The notes: generated by a model from the sequence alone, not told the origin. A stretch of DNA of 64,000 bases from CAIYRG01 sp036273455 (GCA_036273455.1 DASUHP010000033.1:66406-130405); one strand, 5' to 3'; shown: positions 8,996 through 18,796, counted from the first letter of the stretch. Program-made: numbers and translations.

Positions 8996-9946
8996 ATGAG
9001 ACTGTGGATTTGTGCGTCGATTTTGGCGCTGCTGCCGGTTGTAGGAATGGCCGCAGATGCGCCGCCGGATTGGGCGTATCCGGTTGCTCCGCCGGACTAC
9101 AAGGCACCGCCGGACAATGGTCAGGCGAAGCATCTCAAAGGAAGCACGCTGGCATTCACCCAGAAGGACGTGGACGATTCATTCAATCCACCCGACTGGT
9201 TCCCGAATGAGCATCCGCCGATGCCGCAACTGGTGGCGCATGGCAAGGCACCGGCCGTACATGCCTGCGATCAGTGTCACCTGGCGACCGGCCGCGGCCA
9301 TCCTGAGTCGGGCAACCTCGCGCATTTGCCGGCCGATTATATTATCGAGCAGATTGATCAGTTCCGCAGCGGAAACCGCCGGAGTTCGGTCGCTCGCCGC
9401 TCGTCCAACATGATCGAGTTTGCAAAGAATCTGACCGATGACGAGGTTCGGGAAGCAGCGCAATATTTTGCCAGTATGCCCCCTGCCGTATGGACTAAGG
9501 TTGTCGAGACGGACACGGTTCCGAAATCCTTTGTCGGTGAAGGCAATATGCGTTTTATCGCCGAAGGCAATGCGAAGGAGCCGATCGGTCATCGCATCAT
9601 TGAAGTTCCGCAGGACGAAGAAGGCGCCAAGCTTCGCGATCCGCATGCCGGCTTCATCGCCTATGTGCCAACCGGGAGCATCAAGGCCGGAGAGGAACTG
9701 GTCACCACCGGCGGCAACGGCAAGACAATCCAATGCACCATCTGTCATGGCGCGGATCTGAGGGGCGTCGGCAATGTTCCAGGACTCGCCGGGCGATCGG
9801 CGATTTATGTCTTCCGGCAGCTCTACGACATCCAGCACGGCACGCGTAAAGGCAATGCGGTTGCCTTGATGCAACCTGTTGTAAAGAATCTGACACAAGA
9901 TGACATGATTGCGCTCGCAGCGTATATGTCATCGCGCACACCCTGA
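8996..9946 (+). CDS. Di-haem cytochrome c, copy 1
   Basis: Exported electron-transfer protein of 316 residues. The Sec signal peptide ends near GMAADA (about residue 20). Two haem-binding CxxCH sites are present: CDQCH (91-95) and CTICH (247-251), one per cytochrome c domain. NEHPPMPQLVAHG precedes the first haem. Each domain has a helix region after its haem motif with several Met candidates for the sixth ligand. The ATG is preferred over a GTG three bases upstream because GGGAGGA ends five bases before it. A related gene, broken by a frameshift, lies at the right edge of the window. The redox partner is unknown; location suggests the periplasm beside the propeller and TonB receptor genes. 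Confidence 0.92.
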   Translation: MRLWICASILALLPVVGMAADAPPDWAYPVAPPDYKAPPDNGQAKHLKGSTLAFTQKDVDDSFNPPDWFPNEHPPMPQLVAHGKAPAVHACDQCHLATGRGHPESGNLAHLPADYIIEQIDQFRSGNRRSSVARRSSNMIEFAKNLTDDEVREAAQYFASMPPAVWTKVVETDTVPKSFVGEGNMRFIAEGNAKEPIGHRIIEVPQDEEGAKLRDPHAGFIAYVPTGSIKAGEELVTTGGNGKTIQCTICHGADLRGVGNVPGLAGRSAIYVFRQLYDIQHGTRKGNAVALMQPVVKNLTQDDMIALAAYMSSRTP

Positions 9947-9971
9947 AATTTACTCTGGCTGGAATGAGAAG

Positions 9972-9999
9972 CGGCCGCCCTCTCGGGCGGCCGTTTTCT
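9972..9999 (+). terminator. Rho-independent terminator after cytochrome c
   Basis: Perfect nine-pair stem CGGCCGCCC/GGGCGGCCG with a TCTC loop, followed by TTTTCTT, 25 bases after the cytochrome stop. Confidence 0.85.
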
Positions 10000-10532
10000 T
10001 ACGAGCAAGACAGCCGGTTCTCCCATGTAGCGAGTTCCCAATCACACGCTGTACCTGCCGCGTCTGTAACTCTGCTGCCCGATAAGTCTCTTATAGCAAC
10101 TGAAAAATTCCAACATTACACGCACTAATTGTTTGAATGGATCTCCGCCACCCGGGGGTTCGCCGAATGACCAATGGAACTCGCAATTAAGATTGCTTTG
10201 CTTCGCGCGAAAGTAGCAATTGCTGAATTGCTTGTAATCAACGCGTTGCATTTATGCACCACTCATTGCCCGAGTGACCATCCTTGTTGATTTCAGGACA
10301 ATACGTCGCGCCTGCCATGGGCAAGTTGTATTGCAAAGTTATTGTTACGCTGTTCTGTATGCTGACGGGATGATGCCGTCCGGGCAGCGTGGGATAAGCG
10401 GTGTACCGGAAATAGCGGGGAAGCCGCGGGGGGGCGGCCGACTTGGCTGCCGGATTTACAGACGGATCCGGCCTTTGCGCGTAGCCGCTAACGGCTGCAG
10501 GGCGGAATCATCAATCCATCGCGACCACACAC
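10000..10532. other. Gap upstream of receptor 1, no gene recognised
   Basis: AT-richer than its surroundings. It probably holds the promoter of receptor 1 and a leader of unknown length. A 69-residue minus-strand open frame here shows no family features and no good ribosome-binding site, so I do not call it. No convincing -35/-10 pair could be singled out by eye. Confidence 0.5.
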
Positions 10533-10565
10533 TGCCGCCATTCCGGCACAAGGGGGAGTAGCATT
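10533..10565 (+). promoter_or_regulatory. Leader hairpin and RBS of receptor 1
   Basis: TGCCG(CCATTC)CGGCA forms a five-pair hairpin at 10533-10548. It is followed by ACAAGGGGGAG, a strong ribosome-binding site, and then the ATG at 10566. Receptors 2, 4 and 5 have a similar hairpin in the same position with different loops. It may influence translation or mRNA stability. Confidence 0.5.
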
Positions 10566-13500
10566 ATGCATCCAGTGACGTCCCGATTTGCGATCCTGAT
10601 GGGATCGGCATCCCTGCTTTCATTGGCCAGCGCGCTCACAGCGCATGCGCAGGCGCAAGCTGTTCAGGTGACACCGCAGCAATTTGCCCAGGCACAAGTG
10701 GCGCAGAATGCTGCACCGGCCACGGCCGCCGCGGCACCTGAAACGGTTCCGGAACAGGTTCTCGTCACCGGATCATTGATCCATGGTACTGCGGCGGTCG
10801 GCGTTCCGGTGACCAATCTCGGTACGCAGGACTTCACCCAGACGGGCAATGTCACCATCGGTGATCTGTTCCGAACGGTGCCTGCCGCGAACGTGGCGCC
10901 CGGACCATCGGCGGTGAACTCCGGCGGTCACCAGGAGCGTGAAACCCGCGTCAACATTCGTGGTCTGGATGGAACCGGTCCCCGTTCGCTGATGATGATC
11001 GATGGTGTGCGATTCCCCCCCCAGGCCGATGGTCTGTGCTCGATTGATCCGTCGATCATTCCTGCCCTTGCGCTTGATCGCGTGGACATCCTCGCGGACG
11101 GCGCATCGGCGACCTACGGATCGGACGCGATCGCCGGCGTCATCAATGTCGTGCTGAAGCGCGGTTTCGATGGCGCGGTCACGCAACTGCATGCCGGAAC
11201 GGACACGGATGGCGGCGGTACCTCCCTTCAGGCGTCGCAATTGTGGGGCCGCACCTGGGATGGCGGCGATATAACGCTGACTTATGAGTACACGGACGAA
11301 GGGGCCATCAAGGGCGGTACTCACTCGAAATTCACGACGAACTTCCTGCCCTGGGGTTTGGAAGACCCATATCTGCCGATCGGCGCCGCACTTCCCGGCG
11401 TGATTTCCACCGGAGCGCCGGTGGTCAATACGCCGTTGGGCGGCACTCCCGTTCCGGTATTGGTGAATGCAGCATGCACCAACTGCTTTTCCGTCCCGCG
11501 CGGTACCGGCGCCAGTTTCGCGCCGGGCGCCAGCGGATTCGGTCCGACCGCGCCGGGCAGCGCGGCAACGCTCAACTGGGCCACCCTGACAGGTAATGCG
11601 GCAAACGCCGGAGACAACAACTACTTCGATCCTTTGCGGGCCGGCTGGGAGCAGGGCGCGCAACAGAAGAATTCATTTGTCGCCACGATCGATCAGCGCC
11701 TGTTTCCGGGCGTGTCGTTTTTCGGCACCGGATTTTACAGCAATCGCCGCGTCGAGGAGAACCTGCCGTCCTTTGGCGGGCAGAGCCTGGGCAACTATCT
11801 CCAGACCTACAAAGTGCCGACGATCAACCCGTATTATCCGACGGGGGCGCCCGCTGGCTTAAGGGTCTCCTATGATCTCGCAGCGGAAGTGCCTCCGACG
11901 ATTCCCGCATGGGAAGTCTCGGAGCGCTATCAGTTCGGCCTCAATATTGATCTCCCGTTTACGTGGACGGGTCAGATCTATGATTCGCGCAGCAATGAAG
12001 ATACCGGCTTCTATCGGCATATCATCAGTAAGCCGGCGGTGAACGCAGCGCTTGGCGCGGGCGGTGGGCAGGCGACCAATCCGGCCACCGGCGCACCCAT
12101 TCCCTACCTGAACCTGTTCTGCGATCCCACGGCGTTTCAGTGCAACTCGCCACAGACCCTTGCGTATATCAGCGCAACATCTTCGATTCAGGCGCACTAT
12201 TCGATCGAAGAAAAAGGCGCGCGCTTCGATGGTCCGCTGTTCGACCTTCCGGCCGGTCAGGTGAAAGCCGCGATTGGCGGATTGTATGATGGCGACAATG
12301 TCAATGTCGGCAGCGGCAGCAACGCGGGTTCACCCGGCAATCCGCCTGTAAACCAAAGTCTGAGCTTCGATCCGGAGCCGTATCACATCTGGGCCGAATT
12401 CGCGCAGGTGGACATCCCGATCTTCGGCGACAACCTGAACTTCCCGCTGATGCGCAAGCTCGATCTCGAAGGATCGATCCGCCACGACCAATACGGCGGC
12501 AACCCCGCCCTGACCGGTGGGACCACAAACCCGAAGGTCGCCTTTACCTGGGTCGTGGATGATCTGATTGGCGCTACCATCCGCGGGAGTTGGGGATCAT
12601 CTTTCCGGTTCGCCAATGAAGGGGAATTCTCCAATATCGCGAGTCCGGTTGATCAGTCGGCCAACCTTCCCGGATCCGGCCAGAATCTCGCGATCCAATG
12701 CATTAATGGTGCTGCGCCGACGGGGAGTGCGGCGGCTGTTCTGCTCGCAGCAGGTTTTAAATGCGGCAGCACGCCGGGCGGCATCGGCTATGGGGGCGGC
12801 CCCTCGGTGACAATGCGTGAGTATGTTGATGCCTCAACCGGCCAAACTGTATTCCGCGAAGGCGGTCTGGTCCTCCAGCCGGAGAAAGCGACGAACTATA
12901 GTCTTGGTGTCGAAATCGCGCCGACGATCGATTTCTTGCGCGGATTCGATCTGCAGGCGACGTTCTACAGCGTCAAGATCAATGGTGTGCTGAACGGCTT
13001 CCTCGGCGCACAAACGTCAAATGCTTTCTCCGATCCGACACATCGTTTCCACTTCATTGTCCCAAGCGACCTCGGATGTCCGGTGTCGGCGAACGCCAAC
13101 CCGACAACCTGCGCGCCATTCGAGAAAATGGTCACCGCAGCCATCGCAGATCCGAATAACGACCTCGGCGGTGATCTCTCACTGGTTCCGAGCGTCTTCT
13201 GGATGAATGACACCGGCACAGTGAATTCCGGTTTCATCCATATGGACGGAATCGACTGGAACGCCAGCTACGACTTCGATGCCGGCGATTTCGGCGCCTG
13301 GAATACCGGCATCACCGGCACCTATTACCTGCACCGCTGGAATCAAACCGTTGCAGGCACAGCCCCGGTCGACGGGTTCAGCACTGACCTCGGCCCGATC
13401 GGCGGCGTGTCACAGGCCGGCGTCGAGACCGCGCCGCGGATGGTCTTCCGCACGCGTCTCGGCTGGAGCGGTGGGCCGTTCAACATGACGCTGTTCTGGA

Positions 13501-13859
13501 ATCATCAGGATCACTTCTATGAAGCACGCACCAGCTCCCCGCCGAACGTCAACTTCCAGTGCACGGCTGCAGGCGGCACGATTGGCGGCGGTACGCTCCC
13601 CTGCGCGATCAGCAACTTCACATATGTGCAGCCGGCCTGGGATACGTTTGATCTTTCGCTTGGCTACAGCACGGGCACGACTCCGGCGAATACCTATCTG
13701 CAAAACATCACTCTTCAACTCACCGTCCTCAATTTGTTGGGCAGGCATGCTGCATTCGAATACGGGCCAAACTCCTCGACCCGCAACCCGTCGGGATTTG
13801 ATATCCTCCAGCCGAATTTCGGCCGTCAGGTCGGATTAACGCTGGTGAAAAACTGGTAG
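10566..13859 (+). CDS. TonB-dependent receptor 1 of the array
   Basis: Outer-membrane active transporter of 1,097 residues, energised through TonB. The Sec signal peptide ends at AHA-Q (about residue 28). A Gln/Ala-rich linker containing VQVTPQQFAQAQVAQN (33-48) precedes the TonB-box-like stretch EQVLVTGSLI (63-72). The plug domain (about 75-205) has VNIRGLDGTGPRSLMMIDGV and ATYGSDAIAGVINVVLKRGF. The beta-barrel fills the rest and ends in the terminal aromatic Trp (TLVKNW). There is no N-terminal STN signalling domain, so it is a plain transporter. Paired Cys occur in predicted loops (CTNC; CDPTAFQC; CPVSANANPTTC). It is the first of five paralogues; the ligand is unknown. Confidence 0.95.
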   Translation: MHPVTSRFAILMGSASLLSLASALTAHAQAQAVQVTPQQFAQAQVAQNAAPATAAAAPETVPEQVLVTGSLIHGTAAVGVPVTNLGTQDFTQTGNVTIGDLFRTVPAANVAPGPSAVNSGGHQERETRVNIRGLDGTGPRSLMMIDGVRFPPQADGLCSIDPSIIPALALDRVDILADGASATYGSDAIAGVINVVLKRGFDGAVTQLHAGTDTDGGGTSLQASQLWGRTWDGGDITLTYEYTDEGAIKGGTHSKFTTNFLPWGLEDPYLPIGAALPGVISTGAPVVNTPLGGTPVPVLVNAACTNCFSVPRGTGASFAPGASGFGPTAPGSAATLNWATLTGNAANAGDNNYFDPLRAGWEQGAQQKNSFVATIDQRLFPGVSFFGTGFYSNRRVEENLPSFGGQSLGNYLQTYKVPTINPYYPTGAPAGLRVSYDLAAEVPPTIPAWEVSERYQFGLNIDLPFTWTGQIYDSRSNEDTGFYRHIISKPAVNAALGAGGGQATNPATGAPIPYLNLFCDPTAFQCNSPQTLAYISATSSIQAHYSIEEKGARFDGPLFDLPAGQVKAAIGGLYDGDNVNVGSGSNAGSPGNPPVNQSLSFDPEPYHIWAEFAQVDIPIFGDNLNFPLMRKLDLEGSIRHDQYGGNPALTGGTTNPKVAFTWVVDDLIGATIRGSWGSSFRFANEGEFSNIASPVDQSANLPGSGQNLAIQCINGAAPTGSAAAVLLAAGFKCGSTPGGIGYGGGPSVTMREYVDASTGQTVFREGGLVLQPEKATNYSLGVEIAPTIDFLRGFDLQATFYSVKINGVLNGFLGAQTSNAFSDPTHRFHFIVPSDLGCPVSANANPTTCAPFEKMVTAAIADPNNDLGGDLSLVPSVFWMNDTGTVNSGFIHMDGIDWNASYDFDAGDFGAWNTGITGTYYLHRWNQTVAGTAPVDGFSTDLGPIGGVSQAGVETAPRMVFRTRLGWSGGPFNMTLFWNHQDHFYEARTSSPPNVNFQCTAAGGTIGGGTLPCAISNFTYVQPAWDTFDLSLGYSTGTTPANTYLQNITLQLTVLNLLGRHAAFEYGPNSSTRNPSGFDILQPNFGRQVGLTLVKNW

Positions 13860-13876
13860 TTGCAATTTAATGGTTC

Positions 13877-13907
13877 GGGACAGGTATTCGGATCGAATGC
13901 CTGTCCC
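13877..13907 (+). terminator. Strong hairpin after receptor 1, possible terminator
   Basis: A 14-pair stem (GGGACAGGTATTCG with CGAATGCCTGTCCC, one G-T wobble) and three-base loop lie 18 bases after the receptor 1 stop. No T-tract follows, so it may be an RNA-stabilising 3' structure or a Rho-assisted terminator. Confidence 0.5.
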
Positions 13908-14125
13908 ACCTGCCCGCGGCGCTCGAAAAATAATCCCTTTTTTAACTCTCGCCGCATGCTTCCCGACCCGAAAACGTCAGGAACATTCATATGATCCAAA
14001 GCTTTAGGTGCGGAGTTGCGGAGTGTTGCGCAAAAACCGCAGCAACCCACCCACTAACTTATCGGTAATCACCCGATAATCTCGGCGCGTGCAAACTTGG
14101 CGGACGAATTCGAGGGCCGCCGACG

Positions 14126-15133
14126 ATGCAACGCCATCGCCTTCCAGTTTTTTGCGCATTGCTGCTGACGCCATTCGGCGCGATCGCGGCCGATGCGAAT
14201 TATCATGTGGCACAGCGGATTAAAGTCCCGGACGGCGGCTTTGATTACGCGACATTCGATGCCGCAACCGGGCGCGTATTGATGACGCGCACGGACTTCA
14301 CCTCGGCTGTGGATGCAAAGTCCGGGCGGGTTTCGCAGCTCAATGCCGGCGCCGGGCACATGGCAGTTCCGGTGCCCGGCACATCCCTGCTGGTGATTCC
14401 GCAACGGCCAAACAATGTCCGGATCATCGACGAAGTCACCGACAAGCTTGTCGCCGATGTCCCAGCACCCGGCGCGCCCGACGGCGCCGTGTATGATCCG
14501 TACACGAAATATGTCTGGGTGATGGGACATGACGGCGGCATTGCGACCGCCATCGATCCGGCGGCGAAGAAAGCCGCCGCACAGGTGAATGTTGGAGGCA
14601 CGCTGGAATTCCCTGCCAGTGATGGCGCCGGAAAAATCTTCGTCAATGTCACTTCCACCCCCGATATCGCGGTGATCGATGCCAAAACCGGCATGGTCAC
14701 GGCGCACTACCCGCTGACCGGCTGCCGCGGCGCATCTGGTCTCGCCTATGCGACGCAGGCGAAACTGCTGATCTCATCCTGCGGCAACGGAATGGCCAAG
14801 GTGATCGACGCGGCGTCGGGGCGCGAAGTTGCGTCAATTCCGATCGCCCGCGGCCCGGATGCCGTGATCTACGATCCGGTGCGGCGCCTCGCCTTCATTC
14901 CTTGCGGCGGTGACGGCGTGCTGGAAGTAATTTCGGTGCCCGACGCCGGGCACGTCATGAAAATCGAAACCGTACCGACCCAGGCAGGATCGCGTACCGG
15001 CACGCTCGATCCGCAGACCGGTCGTTTGTACCTGATGGCATCACAACCTGATCCAACCGGCAAACCGGGACCGGGCGGGCGTGGCATCGCCCGTGTGCCG
15101 GGGACTTATGAGATTCTTGTCGTCGCGCCCTGA
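14126..15133 (+). CDS. Secreted YncE-like beta-propeller protein, copy 2
   Basis: Protein of 335 residues, paralogous to the propeller at 7.8 kb. The two share an identical eight-residue core GGFDYATF, then AATGRVLM against PATGQVLM, a DAVIxDxxRxLAxIPC segment and the end ILVVAP or VLVVAP. A Sec signal peptide (about residues 1-22, ending GAIAADA) sends it to the periplasm. Blades such as AVIDAKTGMVTAHYPLTGC mark the YVTN/YncE beta-propeller fold. It sits between receptors 1 and 2 on the same strand, so a role with those receptors (ligand capture, sensing or hand-over) is plausible but unproven. No catalytic motif is seen. Confidence 0.85.
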   Translation: MQRHRLPVFCALLLTPFGAIAADANYHVAQRIKVPDGGFDYATFDAATGRVLMTRTDFTSAVDAKSGRVSQLNAGAGHMAVPVPGTSLLVIPQRPNNVRIIDEVTDKLVADVPAPGAPDGAVYDPYTKYVWVMGHDGGIATAIDPAAKKAAAQVNVGGTLEFPASDGAGKIFVNVTSTPDIAVIDAKTGMVTAHYPLTGCRGASGLAYATQAKLLISSCGNGMAKVIDAASGREVASIPIARGPDAVIYDPVRRLAFIPCGGDGVLEVISVPDAGHVMKIETVPTQAGSRTGTLDPQTGRLYLMASQPDPTGKPGPGGRGIARVPGTYEILVVAP

Positions 15134-15216
15134 CCGGGGCGTGAGGGGAGCGCAGGTTTTTTGCAGTGAAGGGCCCACTCACGCAAGTGATCGGGATAAG
15201 GCATTTTGCGTAGCAC

Positions 15217-15255
15217 AGCATCGCATAGCGTAGCACCGGCATAGCATCGCATAGC
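15217..15255 (+). repeat. Short imperfect tandem repeat before receptor 2
   Basis: AGCATCGCATAGC occurs twice with a 26-base period (15217-15229, 15243-15255), within a run of related GCATAGC/GTAGCAC words in the leader of receptor 2. It may be a slipped-strand repeat or a binding-site cluster; it is not seen before the other receptors. Confidence 0.6.
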
Positions 15256-15298
15256 CTTCGTATCAGCAAGTAGAACTTCGTTAGACACTAATCACTGA

Positions 15299-15323
15299 GT
15301 GCCGAAGCGGCACACAAGGGGGA
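15299..15323 (+). promoter_or_regulatory. Leader hairpin and RBS of receptor 2
   Basis: GTGCCG(AAG)CGGCAC, a six-pair hairpin at 15299-15313, is followed by AAGGGGGA and the ATG at 15327. Same layout as before receptors 1, 4 and 5, with a different loop. Confidence 0.55.
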
Positions 15324-15326
15324 ATT

Positions 15327-18300
15327 ATGAATCCGACGACTGCCCGTTTTGCCACCCTTATGGGTTCGGCATCTCTGCTGACATTGACCAATGCATTGAC
15401 GGCACATGCGCAGCAAGTTGCGCAATCAGTTCAGGTGAGCCCGCAGCAGTTTGCGCAGGTCCAGGTGGCCCAGGCTGGCCCCGCGCCGGTGGCGCAGGCA
15501 GCGCCTGAAACGGTGCCGGAACAGGTACTCGTCACCGGATCGCTGATTCACGGCACGGCCGCGGTTGGCGTCCCGGTCACAAATCTTGGCACGCAGGATT
15601 TCACCCAGACGGGCGCCGTGACGATCGGCGACCTGTTCCGCACCGTTCCGGTAGCGAATGTCGCGCCCGGCCCGGCCGCCACGAACTCCAACGGCCACCA
15701 GGAACGCGAAACGCGCGTCAACATCCGTGGCCTCGACGCAACCGGTCCACGTTCGTTGCTGATGATCGATGGCGTGCGGTTTCCTCCGCAGGCGGACGGT
15801 CTTTGTGCGATTGATCCGTCGATCATCCCCGCGCTCGCGCTGGATCGCGTCGATATCCTCGCGGACGGCGCGTCGGCGACCTATGGTTCGGATGCCGTCG
15901 CGGGCGTGGTCAACGTGGTTCTGAAGCGCGGCTTTGATGGAGCCGTGACACTGCTGCATGTGCAAGCGCCCACAGACGGGGGCGGCGTCCAATACCAGGC
16001 ATCGCAACTATGGGGACGCACCTGGCAAGGTGGTGATATCACGCTGACTTATGAATGGACTGATGAAAAGGCGGTTACCGGCAATATCCATTCCAAATTC
16101 ACCACCAATTTCCTGCCCTGGGGTCTCGAGGATCCGTTTATACCGATTGCGGCCGCCCAACCCGGCGTCGTTTCCACTGGCACACCTGTCGTGAACAGGA
16201 CCGTCACGGTGGGTTCGAGCGCTCCGGTTCCCGTGCTGGTGGCCGGCACCTGCACCAACTGCTTCTCAATCCCGCGCGGTACCGGCGCGAATTGGAGCGC
16301 AGCCGCGGACGCCAAGGGCCCGTCAGGAGCATCAACGATCAGTTGGGCCAGTCTGATGGGCAATCCTGGCGACAGCAATTTCGTCGATCCGCTCCAAGAG
16401 GGTTGGGAACAAGGTGCACAGCAGAGGAACGCCTTTGTCCTTACAGTTGACCAGCAGCTGTTCCCGGGCGTGACATTTTTCGGCACCGGCTTTTACAACA
16501 ATCGCCGGGTTGAAGAGCGGCTGCCCTCGTTCGGCGGCGGCGGATTGGGCACTTATCTGACGACCTGGAAGGTGCCGACGACCAACCCGTATTATCCGGC
16601 GGGAGCACCGGCCGGATTGCAGGTTTCCTACGACCTCGCCCATGAAGTGCCGCCCAGCATTCCGGCCTGGGAAATTTCCGAACGCTATCAGTTCGGCCTC
16701 AATCTCGACCTTCCATTCACGTGGAACGGTCAGATCTATGAATCCCGCAGCTATGAAGATGTCGGATACATCCGTCACTTCATCAGCAAGTCCGGTGTGA
16801 ACGAGGCGCTCGCAGGAGCGACCAATCCAGTTACCGGTGCGCCCATTCCGTTCCTGAATTTGTTCTGCGATCCATTCGCGTTCCAGTGCAATTCGCCGAC
16901 GACTCTCGCATTTATCGGCGCCACGCAGACTCAACAGGCGCGCTGGGCAATGGAGGAAAAGGGCGCGAAATTTGATGGGCCCGTGTTCGACCTGCCGGCC
17001 GGGCAGATCAAGGCCGCGGTTGGTGCCATCTATGAGTCGGACCATGTCATCGGTTCCGACGGCACCACCGCCGGCGTTGCCGGAAACCCGCCCGTCAGTC
17101 AGTTCATTACCTCGGACTCCGAACCCTACCACGTCTGGGCATTCTTCGGGCAGGTCGACGTTCCAATATTCGGCGACAACCTGAACTTCCCGCTCATGCG
17201 CAAGCTCGATCTGGAAGGTTCGTGGCGGTACGACGACTACGGCGGGAATCCGGTGCTGACAGGCATCACCCGAAATCCGAAAGTCTCCTTCACCTGGCTT
17301 ATCGATGAAGCCGTCGGCGCCACGGTCCGGGGAAGCTGGGGAACCTCATTCCGTTTTGCGAATGAAGGCGAATTCTCGAACGTCCTCAGCCCGGTCGATC
17401 AGTCGGCCAACCTTGCGAGTTCAAGTCAAAATGCTACCGTTGCATGTATCAACGGCGTCGCTCCCGTGGGCAGCACGGCGGCATCCCTGGTCGCCGGCGG
17501 CGGCGTGGCAACGGCCTGCGGTACCACACCCGGCGGCATCTCCTATGGCGGCGGACCAGAGCCGGCTCTGCGCATCTTCACCAACGCGCAAGGCCAGACG
17601 GTGGTACGCGAAGGCGGCCTCGCACTCGCGCCGGAAAAAGCGACCAACTACAGCGTCGGCCTTGAGCTCGCGCCGACGATCGATTTCCTCAGGGGACTCG
17701 ACCTGCAGGCCACGTGGTACAGCGTCAAGATCAATGGCGTGCTGCAGGGACAGCTTGCCGCTGCTACGACATCTGGTCTATCGGATGCGAACCAGCGATT
17801 CCACTTCATTGTGCCCAGCGACACCGGCTGCCCGGTGGCAAACAACAGCAATCCGACGGCCTGCGCACCATTCGAAAAAATGGTCCTGGCGGCGATCCAG
17901 GATCCCGCCCAGGGCGAAGGACTGACGGCCGCTGACGCATCAAATATTTTTTGGATCAACGACTCCGCCACCGCCAATTCTGGATTTATTCACGTCACCG
18001 GTGTCGATTTCAACGGCAGCTATGACTACGACGCCGGCGACCTTGGCGCCTACAACGTCGGAGTCACCGGCACCTATTACCTCCACCGCTGGGTCCAGCA
18101 ATCCGCAGGCGGCGCGATTTTCGACGCGCTGCACCAGAACAACCTCGCGTCGGTGAATGGACTGCCACAGCAGGGCATCGAAACGCTTCCAAGATTTATT
18201 TATCGGGCCCGTATCGGCTGGAGCGATGGGCCGTTCAGCGCGACGGTATTCTGGAATCACCAGAGCCACTTCTTCGAACAGCACACCAGCACGCCACCGA

Positions 18301-18614
18301 ACGTCAACCTGGCATGTACGTCCATGGGCGGCACGCTCGGCGGTGGCACATTCCCATGCGCGATCAACAATTTCTCATACGAACAGCCGGCCTGGGACAC
18401 GGTCGATCTGTCCTTCGGCTACACCACCGGAATGACGCCGGCCAGTGTCTACCTACAGAACCTGACTCTTCAGCTCACCGTGACCAACCTGATGGGAAAA
18501 CATGCGGCGTTCGAGTTCGGACCCAATTCCACGACCCGCAATCCATCCGGAACCGACATTATTCAGCCGGATTACGGTCGCGTGATTGGTCTGACGCTGA
18601 TCAAGAACTGGTAA
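15327..18614 (+). CDS. TonB-dependent receptor 2 of the array
   Basis: Paralogue of receptor 1, 1,095 residues. The signal peptide ends at AHA-Q; the linker carries VQVSPQQFAQVQVAQ, the same insertion type as receptors 1 and 4; then EQVLVTGSLIHG and the plug with VNIRGLDATGPRSLLMIDGV and ATYGSDAVAGVVNVVLKRGF. The barrel keeps the loop Cys pairs (CTNC, CDPFAFQC, CPVANNSNPTAC, and CTSMGG followed later by PCAINN) and ends TLIKNW. Differences from receptor 1 concentrate in predicted loops, for example around TNPVTGAPIPFLNLF and LQGQLAAATTSGL, which suggests a different or broader ligand. The start follows AAGGGGGAATT. No STN domain. Substrate unknown. Confidence 0.95.
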   Translation: MNPTTARFATLMGSASLLTLTNALTAHAQQVAQSVQVSPQQFAQVQVAQAGPAPVAQAAPETVPEQVLVTGSLIHGTAAVGVPVTNLGTQDFTQTGAVTIGDLFRTVPVANVAPGPAATNSNGHQERETRVNIRGLDATGPRSLLMIDGVRFPPQADGLCAIDPSIIPALALDRVDILADGASATYGSDAVAGVVNVVLKRGFDGAVTLLHVQAPTDGGGVQYQASQLWGRTWQGGDITLTYEWTDEKAVTGNIHSKFTTNFLPWGLEDPFIPIAAAQPGVVSTGTPVVNRTVTVGSSAPVPVLVAGTCTNCFSIPRGTGANWSAAADAKGPSGASTISWASLMGNPGDSNFVDPLQEGWEQGAQQRNAFVLTVDQQLFPGVTFFGTGFYNNRRVEERLPSFGGGGLGTYLTTWKVPTTNPYYPAGAPAGLQVSYDLAHEVPPSIPAWEISERYQFGLNLDLPFTWNGQIYESRSYEDVGYIRHFISKSGVNEALAGATNPVTGAPIPFLNLFCDPFAFQCNSPTTLAFIGATQTQQARWAMEEKGAKFDGPVFDLPAGQIKAAVGAIYESDHVIGSDGTTAGVAGNPPVSQFITSDSEPYHVWAFFGQVDVPIFGDNLNFPLMRKLDLEGSWRYDDYGGNPVLTGITRNPKVSFTWLIDEAVGATVRGSWGTSFRFANEGEFSNVLSPVDQSANLASSSQNATVACINGVAPVGSTAASLVAGGGVATACGTTPGGISYGGGPEPALRIFTNAQGQTVVREGGLALAPEKATNYSVGLELAPTIDFLRGLDLQATWYSVKINGVLQGQLAAATTSGLSDANQRFHFIVPSDTGCPVANNSNPTACAPFEKMVLAAIQDPAQGEGLTAADASNIFWINDSATANSGFIHVTGVDFNGSYDYDAGDLGAYNVGVTGTYYLHRWVQQSAGGAIFDALHQNNLASVNGLPQQGIETLPRFIYRARIGWSDGPFSATVFWNHQSHFFEQHTSTPPNVNLACTSMGGTLGGGTFPCAINNFSYEQPAWDTVDLSFGYTTGMTPASVYLQNLTLQLTVTNLMGKHAAFEFGPNSTTRNPSGTDIIQPDYGRVIGLTLIKNW

Positions 18615-18621
18615 CGCACTA

Positions 18622-18658
18622 CCAATCCGTCCGGCAGTCAACCTGCCGGACGGATTGG
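18622..18658 (+). other. Perfect 16-pair inverted repeat after receptor 2
   Basis: CCAATCCGTCCGGCAG and its exact reverse complement flank a five-base loop (TCAAC), seven bases after the receptor 2 stop and just before a second hairpin with a T-tract. It probably forms the first part of a two-stage terminator or protects the mRNA 3' end. Confidence 0.8.
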
Positions 18659-18668
18659 CGCAAAGCCG

Positions 18669-18689
18669 GCCGCCCTGGGCGGCTTTTTT
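18669..18689 (+). terminator. Rho-independent terminator after receptor 2
   Basis: Six-pair stem GCCGCC/GGCGGC with a three-base loop followed by six T. Read on the other strand it also lies downstream of the convergent TPR-oxygenase gene. Confidence 0.75.
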
Positions 18690-18796
18690 CTTTCAACCAC
18701 ATCGGCGCCGTGTGACGTGCGCGCAATCCGTTGTAATGCCGGAAATTTGGTTCGTAGGCTGATGAGTTTGCGAAGGACGATTCCCCTGTGCGCGGA

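Noticed and set aside
10042..10251. 69-codon minus-strand frame upstream of receptor 1
   Set aside because: No ribosome-binding site, no recognisable domain, AT-rich intergenic composition.
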